Source: Marinobacter sp. SS13-12 (lineage in GTDB: Bacteria; Pseudomonadota; Gammaproteobacteria; Pseudomonadales; Oleiphilaceae). From it: a stretch of DNA of 64,000 nucleotides. The notes under the pieces were generated by a model that was not told the DNA's origin, ran no database searches, and worked only from the letters and a program-made list of their open reading frames with translations. The stretch spans positions 62,001-126,000 of the forward strand of contig NZ_JASSUA010000005.1 of assembly GCF_030227115.1 (NCBI RefSeq). The letters run 5' to 3'. The position numbers and the translations under genes were made by a program. The stretch's first letter is position 1, and each line of letters starts with the position of its first letter. This document shows positions 1 through 8,048 of the stretch, one piece after another.

Positions 1-201
1 CTCTTTCATCACTCTATGTTCTTCCTTCAGTTTTTTGACGGTCTCGCTCTCTTCCACACGATACTGGGAGGAACGTTCATCTATGCTCTTATTAGGATAG
101 CTTCTTGCCTCGTTGTATCTGTCCGCTTGCCCTCCTGCGAGGGCTATTGAAGCACCACTTGCCAGGAAAGAAGCTACTAGAATCATGGATACTTTCTTCA
201 T
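1..201 (-). CDS. small secreted protein, partial (runs off left edge)
   Basis: Only the first 67 codons are in the window. The product starts M-K-K-V-S-M-I-L-V and has a hydrophobic core ending near A-L-A-G, a typical Sec signal peptide. The mature part is hydrophilic and charged. Residues 61-65 read E-H-R-V-M; the secreted protein at 18508 has Q-H-R-V-M at a comparable place, and both genes lie beside related sensor kinases, so the two are probably paralogues. A PmrA-like repeat lies 76-92 bp upstream. Function unknown; a periplasmic accessory of the kinase is only a guess from context. Confidence 0.7.
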   Translation of the reverse strand, partial: MKKVSMILVASFLASGASIALAGGQADRYNEARSYPNKSIDERSSQYRVEESETVKKLKEEHRVMKE

Positions 202-276
202 AAAACGGCTCCGATAGTTATTTCAATTAGACCAGCGAAATTCAATGGCCTCAGATTCTTATTAGAACATCGAAAC

Positions 277-293
277 TTTAAACACACTTGAAA
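277..293 (+). promoter_or_regulatory. candidate response-regulator box (site 1 of 7)
   Basis: TTTAAA at 277-282 and TTGAAA at 288-293 form a direct repeat with an 11-bp period. Read toward the minus-strand gene starting at 201 it is TTTCAA-N5-TTTAAA. The same arrangement recurs at 7760, 16715, 18338, 18441, 23530 and 24753. It is the only structure I see in the 304-bp gap between 201 and the kinase at 506. Confidence 0.55.
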
Positions 294-505
294 ATCTGTG
301 CTGATGAAACGTTTTTTTCAGCGTTTACCTCTAGCTCAAAAACCATTCAGGTCGGCTTTGATGACACTAAACCGAGTTATTCAAATGCCTAAGAAGATAA
401 GACCAGGCCAGACCTATCTGTAGACCAGAGCCGCCCTCTCTCAGGCTCGCATCCGTTGCGGCACGCTTCGATTCCAATTATGCTTTTGGATAAGGACACC
501 TCTAT

Positions 506-1873
506 GTGCCTTCAACTGAAGCCTTCCGCTCAATCGACAAAAGCACTTTCATGACATCGCAGAAAAGTATCCGAAAAACTGCTTTCCAATATGGCATCTT
601 TTTTAGCCTCTTGTATTTTCTACTGATTTTTTTCTCACACACCTATGTGATGGAGCAGCTCTCAAACGAGTCCAGAAAACATCGCCTTGAAAAGGAGGTG
701 GAGAGTTTTCAAACCATCATTGCAAACGAAATGCCGACGGTTGACGAGATCGGCGGCATGGTCGATCGATTCCAATTGCTACTGGAACACGCCCTCATCG
801 TTGAAATGAAAGATGGAAGCGTCATTGCCAGTAACAACGTAAATCAAACGAAGTTGCGTATGGTTTTAGAAAAGCCGGCGGGCTTTGTCGAAATATCCCA
901 CGGTGCAGATGGCCTTCTCGGATTAAAACGTGGTGTCGGAATTGACAGTTCGCTTTCGTCAATCACCATCCTGGAAATGGAGAGTGGACTCGCTGAGCGA
1001 TCCATTGGAGCTCACATGACCTTGCTTGCCGCCTCCGCTTTGTTGCTCGTTGTTCTCTTGGCCCTGGTAGGCATCACTACTTACCTGGCCTTGAAACCGA
1101 TCGAACACATCAAGGACGACATGAGACGGCTGCAATCTGGCAAACAACCTCGGTTGAATCCTGACGCACCGAAGGAATTCAGTCCGTTGATCAAACAGTT
1201 CAATAACCTACTTGAACTAGCAAGTCGCCGCCTTGACCGCCATCGCCGCCTCAATTCTGATCTTTCTCACATGGTCAAGACCTCAATCTCTGCCAATCTC
1301 GCAATCCTGTCCGACACTGGTTCGTTACCTCCCTCCCGCGAGGACATAGAGTTCATGACCTCCAACCTAAAGGATCTAAGCCGGTCCTTGAACTACCGCA
1401 TGAGCAAGGCAGATATATCCGGCAGGCAGATGGGGCAAACATGTTTGCCGGTTGAAATCGCGAAGAACGTCATTTCTGTCATGGAAAAAATCTTTCCCGA
1501 CAAGAGATTTCGTATCAATACATCCTTGCCGAATAACTTCAGTTGGCCCATGGAGCGTCAGGACCTATCAGAGTTATTCGGTAACCTGCTCGAAAACGGC
1601 GGGAAGTGGAGTCAGGCGGAGGTTGACGTTTCAATTAGCCAGACCGATTCCGGGCTAACGATAGAAGTTGCAGACGACGGCCCTGGGATTGATCCAGAAG
1701 CGGCCTCAAAAGTGATGGATAGAGGTTCCCGGCTTGACGAAACCGTTTCTGGGTTTGGACTGGGGCTGTCCATCGTGTCCGAAATACTAGAAGACAATTT
1801 CGGACAGATGAACATTGGATCCTCAGACACAGGGGGCGCCAGAATCACAGTTATGCTTCCTTTCCCAGAGTAG
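506..1873 (+). CDS. membrane sensor histidine kinase (PhoQ/PmrB-like), orphan in window
   Basis: 455 residues from a GTG start; an in-frame ATG at 551 would give a 440-residue form closer to its paralogue. Layout: transmembrane helix near residues 30-50, periplasmic loop of about 120 residues, second helix near 172-195, HAMP linker, dimerisation helix with the phospho-acceptor H255, then an HATPase domain with an N box (N-L-L-E-N), G1 box (D-D-G-P-G-I) and G2 box (G-F-G-L-G-L). The H box reads S-H-M-V-K-T-S: the usual proline is replaced by serine, unlike the paralogue at 18989 (S-H-S-L-K-T-P). No response regulator gene is visible nearby. It converges with the RND pump gene. The signal could be a metal or envelope stress, by context only. 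Confidence 0.85.
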   Translation: MPSTEAFRSIDKSTFMTSQKSIRKTAFQYGIFFSLLYFLLIFFSHTYVMEQLSNESRKHRLEKEVESFQTIIANEMPTVDEIGGMVDRFQLLLEHALIVEMKDGSVIASNNVNQTKLRMVLEKPAGFVEISHGADGLLGLKRGVGIDSSLSSITILEMESGLAERSIGAHMTLLAASALLLVVLLALVGITTYLALKPIEHIKDDMRRLQSGKQPRLNPDAPKEFSPLIKQFNNLLELASRRLDRHRRLNSDLSHMVKTSISANLAILSDTGSLPPSREDIEFMTSNLKDLSRSLNYRMSKADISGRQMGQTCLPVEIAKNVISVMEKIFPDKRFRINTSLPNNFSWPMERQDLSELFGNLLENGGKWSQAEVDVSISQTDSGLTIEVADDGPGIDPEAASKVMDRGSRLDETVSGFGLGLSIVSEILEDNFGQMNIGSSDTGGARITVMLPFPE

Positions 1874-1961
1874 AGCAACAACCATAAATCCCCCTCCCCG
1901 CTACGACGGCGAGAATACCCTTCCCTGCTCGCGACAACAATTTTGTAATTCCAGCTTCCTT

Positions 1962-4900
1962 CTACCGTTGTATATCCTCGAGTTTAGCCTTTGAGAAGTG
2001 CTTGAATAGAGCCGGTAAAACAAAAAGGGTTAGGAAAGTTGCCGTCACGAGACCACCAACAATCACGCTGGCCAGCGGCTTCTGGATTTCCGCCCCCACA
2101 CCCGTCGACAATAGCATCGGTATCAAACCGAGCGCCGAGGTTATTGCTGTCATCAAAACAGGACGTAAACGGGAGACGGCACCTTCAAACACCGCGGTAT
2201 CCACATTCAACCCGTCCTGTATTCGCTGATTGATGCTTTCGACCATAACGACCCCGTTAAGCACCGCCACACCAAACAGTGTGATGAATCCAACGGAACT
2301 GGGCACTGAAAGATACTGGCCGGAGATCCAGAGTGAAAAGACGCCACCAATAACGGCAAGCGGCACGTTGACCAGAATCAACAGCGCCTGACCAACCGAA
2401 CTGAAAGCAAAGTAGAGCAACAGCGCAATCAGCCCCAGAGATACAGGTACCACAATGGTCAATCGCTTCTGAGCTCGCTGCTGGTTTTCAAACTGACCAC
2501 CGATATCCACCGAATAGCCGGGGGGAAGGTTTACTTCTGACGCGATGGTATCCTGAATATCGGCAACCACGCTGCCCATATCACGACCCTGCACATTGGA
2601 CTGAATGACCACACGGCGCTGGACGTCGTCGCGGCGGACCTGAGGCGGGCCGGACTCAATAGACACATCAGCCACATCACCGAGTCTCACCCAGGCCCCG
2701 GACGGCGCCTGTAACCTGAGATCGGCAATGGCATCCCGGTCTTCCCGGAAACGTTTTGCCAGGCGCACATAGATATCGTACCGCTCATTGCCGTTGATGA
2801 TCTGGCCCGCAGCGGCACCACCCAGCCCATCCCGGACGACACTCATCACATCAGACACGGCAAGTCCGTATCGGGAAAGTGCCTGACGGTTAGGCTGAAC
2901 CACCAACTGCGCTTCACCGGCAATCTGCTCCATGGCCACGTCCCGTGTTCCCTGAACTGTTCGGACCGCTGCTTCGATCTGTTGGCCTTTCTCCGCCAAT
3001 ACATCGAGATCCGGGCCAAAGAGTTTGATGGCCAACTGCGCACGAACACCTGACAACAATTCATCAACCCGAGTCGCGATAGGCTGAGAAAAGTTAAACA
3101 GTAGCCCCGGGTGCTGTTCGAGCTTCTCCTCAAACAGGGCCTGCAATTCATAGCGATTACTGGCGCTGGTCCATTCCGAAGTTGGTTTTAAGCCGATATA
3201 GATCTCTATGTTGTTTACGGGCTCCGGATCGCCGCCTATTTCTGCTCGACCAGCCCGGGACAGAGCGTAAGTCACTTCTGGAAATTCCATCAACATGGCT
3301 TCCAGTTTTGGCGCAACTTCAATCGCCGTATCAAGGCTTGATGAAGGGGCCAGCGTCACCCGGAGGTTGATCGTCCCTTCTTCCAGTTCAGGGACAAACT
3401 CAGTGCCGAGTCGAGGCACGACCAGGGCCGCCAGCACCACAAGAACAGCGGCAGCACCGACAACAGATCGGGTGTGTTTCAGCGACCAGTCAAGGCCCTG
3501 GCGATAAAGCTTCTCGAGAGGTTTTAAAACGAAGCTTTCCCGCTCCCGGATACCCTTGCGAAACACAAACGAAGCCAACGCAGGCACAACGATCAGAGCG
3601 ACGATCACAGCGGAAACGATGGCCAGCATGATGCTGATTGCCATTGGCTGGAAAAGCTTGGCTTCCACACCTTCAAAACTGAACAGAGGCATAAAAACAA
3701 CCAGGATAATCGCCGTCGCGAAAAAGATGGGCCGGGCCACTTCCCGACCGGCTTCCTGGAGACGAAGCGCAATGCCATGATCATCGTGTGACGCGTCCAA
3801 TGGATCAGGGTCGTTTTCGACCAACTCGTCCCGTTGGGCGTCATGCTCAGCATCGGGATGGGTCAGATGCTTGAACATGTTCTCAACCATAACAACAGAG
3901 CCATCCACCAGCATGCCGATTGCCACAGCAATACCGCCCAGAGACATCAGGTTGGCCGAGAGGCCGAACCAGGCCATGATCATCAGCGCAATACCGATGG
4001 AAATCGGTATTGAAAGCAGCACGAGCGTTGTTGCCCGCAAATTCATCAGGAACAGTGCAAGCACGATTGCAATAAACACAAAAGCCAACAGAAGCGCATT
4101 GGTCACCGTTTCTACCGCTTTGGTCACCAGATCCGCCTGGTTGTAATAGGGCTCAAAACGAACCCCACTCGGAAGCGCCTGGTTTATGCGATCAATGCGG
4201 GCCTCGATGCCGTCGATGGTGGCTTTGGTGTTGGCCCCCATTCGTTTGAGTACAATGCCAGAAACCACTTCACCCAGTTGTTCAACTTGACCGTCTTCGT
4301 CCTTCCGGGTCATGGTCACCGCACCCTGGCGAATTTCAGTGCCAAGTCCCACCTGAGCGACATCGCCCACGGTTACTGTGATGCCGTCACTGGTTTTAAC
4401 GGGCACCTGACGGATCTGCTCCAAACCCTGCTCGCCATTGCCCAGCCAGCCCATACCCCGAATAACCAACTGTTCCTGTCCGCGGCCCATGTACCAACCA
4501 CCGACATTGGAGTTGTTGTTCTCCAGGGCTTCCATGACGTCGTTCTGTGATAAGTCATAGGACAGCATTCGAGCCGGATTCAGGTTCACCTGGTACTGGC
4601 GGACCTCTCCGCCAAACGACAGGATTTCTGTAACCCCTTCTGCCGGTATCAGCAACAGTTTGACCAGCCAGTCGTGCAGGCTGCGCAATTCCATTGCGTC
4701 GTACCCCGAATCCGGGTCCGCTATCAGCAAGTACTGGTAGACCTGGCCAAGACCGGACGTATTCGGGCCCATTTCAGGCACCCCGACACCGTCCGGAATC
4801 AGCTCCCGCGCGGCCTGCAAACGTTCGAACACCAACTGGCGCGCGAAATAGATATCCGTGCCCTCTTTAAAAACCACCGTGACACCGGACAACCCGGTTT

Positions 4901-5159
4901 TGGAGATGGACCGAACCTCCTCAACATCCGGCAAAGCATACATCACCGCTTCAATGGGATAGGTGATCAGTTGCTCTACTTCCTCAGCCGCAAGTCCGGG
5001 CGCCTCTGTATTAACAGCGACCTGGACGTTTGTAACGTCAGGAAAGGCATCAAGATTCAGTTTTGGGATCTGAAACGCGGCCGTGGCGATAAGCACTGCA
5101 AGCGCAATAAGAACCAACAGGCGGTTCTGAACCGCCCAGTCGACAACTCGGTTGAACAT
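1962..5159 (-). CDS. czcA: HME-RND heavy-metal efflux pump, CzcA/CusA family
   Basis: 1065 residues, full length for the family. Inner-membrane proton antiporter of a tripartite pump exporting metal ions from periplasm or cytosol. It starts M-F-N-R-V-V-D-W with the first helix, then shows the porter-domain landmark E-A-P-G-L-A and a second large periplasmic loop. The TM4 motif reads G-G-I-A-V-A-I-G-M-L-V-D-G-S-V-V-M-V-E-N: the conserved D and E are present, but the first aspartate of the zinc/cobalt/cadmium motif (DFG) is replaced, as in copper/silver pumps, so the substrate cannot be read from the motif. Last gene of an outer-membrane factor, adaptor, pump operon; 14 bp separate it from the adaptor. 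A second operon of the same kind lies at 10615-16632. Confidence 0.93.
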   Translation of the reverse strand: MFNRVVDWAVQNRLLVLIALAVLIATAAFQIPKLNLDAFPDVTNVQVAVNTEAPGLAAEEVEQLITYPIEAVMYALPDVEEVRSISKTGLSGVTVVFKEGTDIYFARQLVFERLQAARELIPDGVGVPEMGPNTSGLGQVYQYLLIADPDSGYDAMELRSLHDWLVKLLLIPAEGVTEILSFGGEVRQYQVNLNPARMLSYDLSQNDVMEALENNNSNVGGWYMGRGQEQLVIRGMGWLGNGEQGLEQIRQVPVKTSDGITVTVGDVAQVGLGTEIRQGAVTMTRKDEDGQVEQLGEVVSGIVLKRMGANTKATIDGIEARIDRINQALPSGVRFEPYYNQADLVTKAVETVTNALLLAFVFIAIVLALFLMNLRATTLVLLSIPISIGIALMIMAWFGLSANLMSLGGIAVAIGMLVDGSVVMVENMFKHLTHPDAEHDAQRDELVENDPDPLDASHDDHGIALRLQEAGREVARPIFFATAIILVVFMPLFSFEGVEAKLFQPMAISIMLAIVSAVIVALIVVPALASFVFRKGIRERESFVLKPLEKLYRQGLDWSLKHTRSVVGAAAVLVVLAALVVPRLGTEFVPELEEGTINLRVTLAPSSSLDTAIEVAPKLEAMLMEFPEVTYALSRAGRAEIGGDPEPVNNIEIYIGLKPTSEWTSASNRYELQALFEEKLEQHPGLLFNFSQPIATRVDELLSGVRAQLAIKLFGPDLDVLAEKGQQIEAAVRTVQGTRDVAMEQIAGEAQLVVQPNRQALSRYGLAVSDVMSVVRDGLGGAAAGQIINGNERYDIYVRLAKRFREDRDAIADLRLQAPSGAWVRLGDVADVSIESGPPQVRRDDVQRRVVIQSNVQGRDMGSVVADIQDTIASEVNLPPGYSVDIGGQFENQQRAQKRLTIVVPVSLGLIALLLYFAFSSVGQALLILVNVPLAVIGGVFSLWISGQYLSVPSSVGFITLFGVAVLNGVVMVESINQRIQDGLNVDTAVFEGAVSRLRPVLMTAITSALGLIPMLLSTGVGAEIQKPLASVIVGGLVTATFLTLFVLPALFKHFSKAKLEDIQR

Positions 5160-5173
5160 AATGGCTCCCGGAA

Positions 5174-6424
5174 TCAGTGGTTGTGTGGGTCAAAGCCGCC
5201 TTTGGCAATTTCAGAGGCCACAAAAAATGCGCCCCGAGAAACAATCCGTTGGCCTGCAGTCAGGCCGGAAATTTCACGGAGTCCGCCAATTGAGCGGCCC
5301 AGTTCCACTTCCACAGGCTCATACTCCCCTTCAGCCTCTTCCACATAGACCGTCCAGTCGCCATCGGCGCCTCGCATTAACGCACTCTCCGGCACCGCAA
5401 GCACCGGCTCCGTGGTTTTAAAAAGGAAATACACATCTGCAAACATTCCGGGATGGAAACGATCTTCAGGATTGTCCAGCTCCAACCGAACAATCCGCGT
5501 GCGGGTCACAGCGTCAATGGTATGAGCTTCCTGTGATACCGTTGCCACAGCGACACGGCCTGCAATTCTTACTTCCGCTTCTGCTCCTTGCTTAAGGACA
5601 ATATCGGAGTTTGCCGGCAGGTGAGCCTCTACCCAAAGTTCGCTTTCATTAGCCAGAGTCACCAGCGGTTGGCCTGCCTCAACTCTTTGTCCTTGCTCAA
5701 ACTCATCGGTCAGCACTGCACCGTCCACGCGAGCCCTGAGCGTGTATTCACCGAGACTACCCATGCCGCTGGCCTTCAACGCACCAATGTCATCATCGTT
5801 TAGCCCATAAGCAAGCAGAGTCGCCCTCGCCGCTTCAATATTGGCTTTCGCGGTATTAAACCGTTGATCACCAACCACGGAACGACCCAGCCCGCTGATT
5901 CGCTCCCATTCAGGAAAAGCTTTCCTGTAATCAGCCTGCGCCTGTGCCACCGTCTCACTGAACAGGGTTACCAGCGGCTGGCCTTTGGTTATGTGCTCAC
6001 CCAGCTCCACGTGACGTCTCAACACCACCGAGGCAACCCGGGGGGACACGTGATAACTGGTATAGCCGTTGGTCAGCAGCTCACCGGGAGCGTAGATTTC
6101 ATAGTCAACGCGCTTGCTCTTGAGGGTTGCTACTTCAATGCCGGCGAGCTCTTTCTGTTTGGTATTGATGCTTGCGGTGGTTGCTTCTTCATGACCACCA
6201 TCGCTCTCCTCTTCGTGGCCATGACCTTCTTCCTCTTCATGCTCACGTTCTTCAGCATGCCCGCCCTCATGCTCACCCTCGTCACCGGTGTCTTCTCGAT
6301 GATCGTCGCCACCGGCGGCATGATCATGGCCCGCCTCCTTATGAGCATCTTCCTCGGCCTGTACCAGTGAAGGGGGGACTATAAACAGCGTCAACACAAA
6401 TACTGAAATTAGAGCTTTTTTCAT
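5174..6424 (-). CDS. czcB: RND periplasmic adaptor, CzcB/CusB family, His-rich N-terminus
   Basis: 416 residues. Signal peptide (residues 1-23, ending V-Q-A-E), then about 60 residues packed with histidine, glutamate and aspartate (H-D-H, H-G-H, H-E-E patterns), a likely metal-binding tail. After that comes the membrane-fusion fold: barrel-sandwich hybrid (A-P-G-E-L-L near 115), helical hairpin (A-Q-A-Q-A-D-Y-R-K-A) and beta-barrel. It links the inner-membrane pump to the outer-membrane channel and may hand over metal. 24 bp separate it from the upstream outer-membrane gene. The C-terminus ends D-P-H-N-H, another small metal-ligand patch. Confidence 0.92.
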   Translation of the reverse strand: MKKALISVFVLTLFIVPPSLVQAEEDAHKEAGHDHAAGGDDHREDTGDEGEHEGGHAEEREHEEEEGHGHEEESDGGHEEATTASINTKQKELAGIEVATLKSKRVDYEIYAPGELLTNGYTSYHVSPRVASVVLRRHVELGEHITKGQPLVTLFSETVAQAQADYRKAFPEWERISGLGRSVVGDQRFNTAKANIEAARATLLAYGLNDDDIGALKASGMGSLGEYTLRARVDGAVLTDEFEQGQRVEAGQPLVTLANESELWVEAHLPANSDIVLKQGAEAEVRIAGRVAVATVSQEAHTIDAVTRTRIVRLELDNPEDRFHPGMFADVYFLFKTTEPVLAVPESALMRGADGDWTVYVEEAEGEYEPVEVELGRSIGGLREISGLTAGQRIVSRGAFFVASEIAKGGFDPHNH

Positions 6425-6448
6425 GATGAATATCCAGTTTCCAGAATA

Positions 6449-7669
6449 TTATTGGAAGGGGGTGATCAGTTCGCCAGACTGGCTCAAGAGCTCAATCAGG
6501 CCCAGCTGTGCCAGCTTTTCCAGTTCAATACCGGTTTTCAGGCTCTCCGCGCGCTGGCCCAGCGCCTGGAGATACTCAGAGGTGGAGAGGTCGCCGACCT
6601 GCCACTGCTTCTCAAGCAAATCGGCACTTCGCTGTACACGCCCCTGGGATAGTTCTTTCCATCGACGGAGTTGCTTGTCGTATCGCTTCCAAGAAGCGCG
6701 AGCGCCTGCCAGGTCATATTGTTGTTTCCGGTAGAGCGCCTGAAACCGCGCTTCGGCCTGCAGAGCCCGTCGATTCGCAGCCCGGATTTCAGCGCTGTAG
6801 TTATTACGGACGTTCAGAGGGATCGAGAATGTCAGGCCAACCACGTTCTCGCCACCGTCACGCCCTCCGCTCAGCCCTACTGTCGGCGATGCTGTAGCTT
6901 TGCGTCTGGCAACCTCTGCCTCACTTTTCAGCACCTGCCACTCGGCTCGAGCGGCTGCAACTGACGGGTGTGCCAGCAGTTCAGCATCACCAATCTGGGA
7001 CTCCAGCGCTGGCCAGATATACTCGGGGATTCCCCCATTCTGAGGACTCCAGTCCGGCAGACGTTCTCTAACCTGAGTTTCTGCACGATCAACTGCGGCC
7101 TTTGCCTGGGCGACTTCGCTCAACTGACGGGATAGGTTTAAAAACAGAAGCTCTGCGTCGGCACGCCCCAGATCGCCTGCCTGCTGGCGCTGTTCAACCT
7201 GGTCCAGCAAGGCATCCAGGCGCTGCTGTTGAGATTCAGCAATTTCTTCAAACAGCTTAGTGGCGCGCCACTCGACAAGCGCAGACAATGATTTGGACGT
7301 TTGTGTCAGAACTGCGTCGCTCAAGCCAGCTTGCGCAGAAAGCCTGATCAGCTTTGCCTTCTCCTTTAATGCACCCTGCTGATCAGACCAGTCGATCGTT
7401 TGTGACAGCCCTGCCTCAAAGTTATTCTCACTGCCCGTTCTGTCTGCTCCCACGGACAACTCCGGGTTATACAGCGGTTGTTCGCTTGCCTCAGCGTCCT
7501 CTTTCCGCGCTGCCGCCCGCTCCGTCGCAGCCAGCACCTCTGGGTGCTTGCTTATCTGGCCAGTGAGCCAACTCGCCCAACTAACAGTCTCCGCTTGACC
7601 TAACAGAGGAATGGCCAATAGTACTGAACACAGCAACGCCCGAGGCGAGTGCTTGCTTGCCTTCATCAT
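6449..7669 (-). CDS. czcC: outer-membrane efflux channel, CzcC/TolC family
   Basis: 406 residues from the ATG at 7669, chosen because GGGAG lies just upstream and the product then begins M-M-K-A-S-K with a signal peptide cut near G-Q-A-E. The frame stays open upstream to 7756, but that extension lacks a signal. The body is two TolC-type repeats rich in alpha-helix and alanine/glutamine, as expected for the trimeric channel barrel. First gene of the operon with the adaptor and pump; a PmrA-like box lies 91-107 bp upstream. Confidence 0.88.
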   Translation of the reverse strand: MMKASKHSPRALLCSVLLAIPLLGQAETVSWASWLTGQISKHPEVLAATERAAARKEDAEASEQPLYNPELSVGADRTGSENNFEAGLSQTIDWSDQQGALKEKAKLIRLSAQAGLSDAVLTQTSKSLSALVEWRATKLFEEIAESQQQRLDALLDQVEQRQQAGDLGRADAELLFLNLSRQLSEVAQAKAAVDRAETQVRERLPDWSPQNGGIPEYIWPALESQIGDAELLAHPSVAAARAEWQVLKSEAEVARRKATASPTVGLSGGRDGGENVVGLTFSIPLNVRNNYSAEIRAANRRALQAEARFQALYRKQQYDLAGARASWKRYDKQLRRWKELSQGRVQRSADLLEKQWQVGDLSTSEYLQALGQRAESLKTGIELEKLAQLGLIELLSQSGELITPFQ

Positions 7670-7759
7670 CGTTCTCCCGAAGCGATTAGTAGCCAAAAAA
7701 TCATGGGCGTAAAAAGCCCGTGGCGAGGTAGGAAGTGATCGAAATAGTAAGCGCAAACT

Positions 7760-7776
7760 TTGAAATGAGTTTGAAT
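7760..7776 (+). promoter_or_regulatory. candidate response-regulator box (site 2 of 7)
   Basis: TTGAAA at 7760-7765 and TTGAAT at 7771-7776, 11-bp period, pointing away from the czcC-like gene as at the other sites. It sits in the 379-bp gap between the efflux operon and the TonB receptor. I see no other convincing signal there; an open frame at 7735-7950 has no good ribosome site. Confidence 0.55.
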
Positions 7777-8048
7777 TTGCAGCTTATTTTAGAAAAATCG
7801 CCTAGGGTCTGCGCGATAGAAGCTTTTGACCTGCCGTGTTTTGAACCGGGGGCCAGCATGGCTTACGGCATCACCCTCAAACCGAGTAATCAGGAAGAGG
7901 TTGTTAACCGTTTTCAGCCTGGTGACACCCTCCCGCACCATGAGCATTGACTATTGACTCGATAGTTACAGAGCCGTAAAGTTGCGGCACCTGAATCAGA
8001 ATGATTTTTATTTACATTAAACCCGCAAAGGATACGGAGAATAACCAC

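Noticed and set aside
4674..5348. 224-codon plus-strand frame opposite the RND pump and adaptor
   Set aside because: Spans two genes that are well supported on the other strand; no motif.
7735..7950. 71-codon frame between czcC-like and TonB receptor genes
   Set aside because: GTG start without a convincing ribosome site, overlaps the regulatory box, no recognisable features.
7996..8025. A+T-rich GAATGATTTTTATTTACATT before the TonB receptor as a Fur or Zur box
   Set aside because: Only partly matches the 19-bp Fur palindrome; too weak to call without a matrix score.
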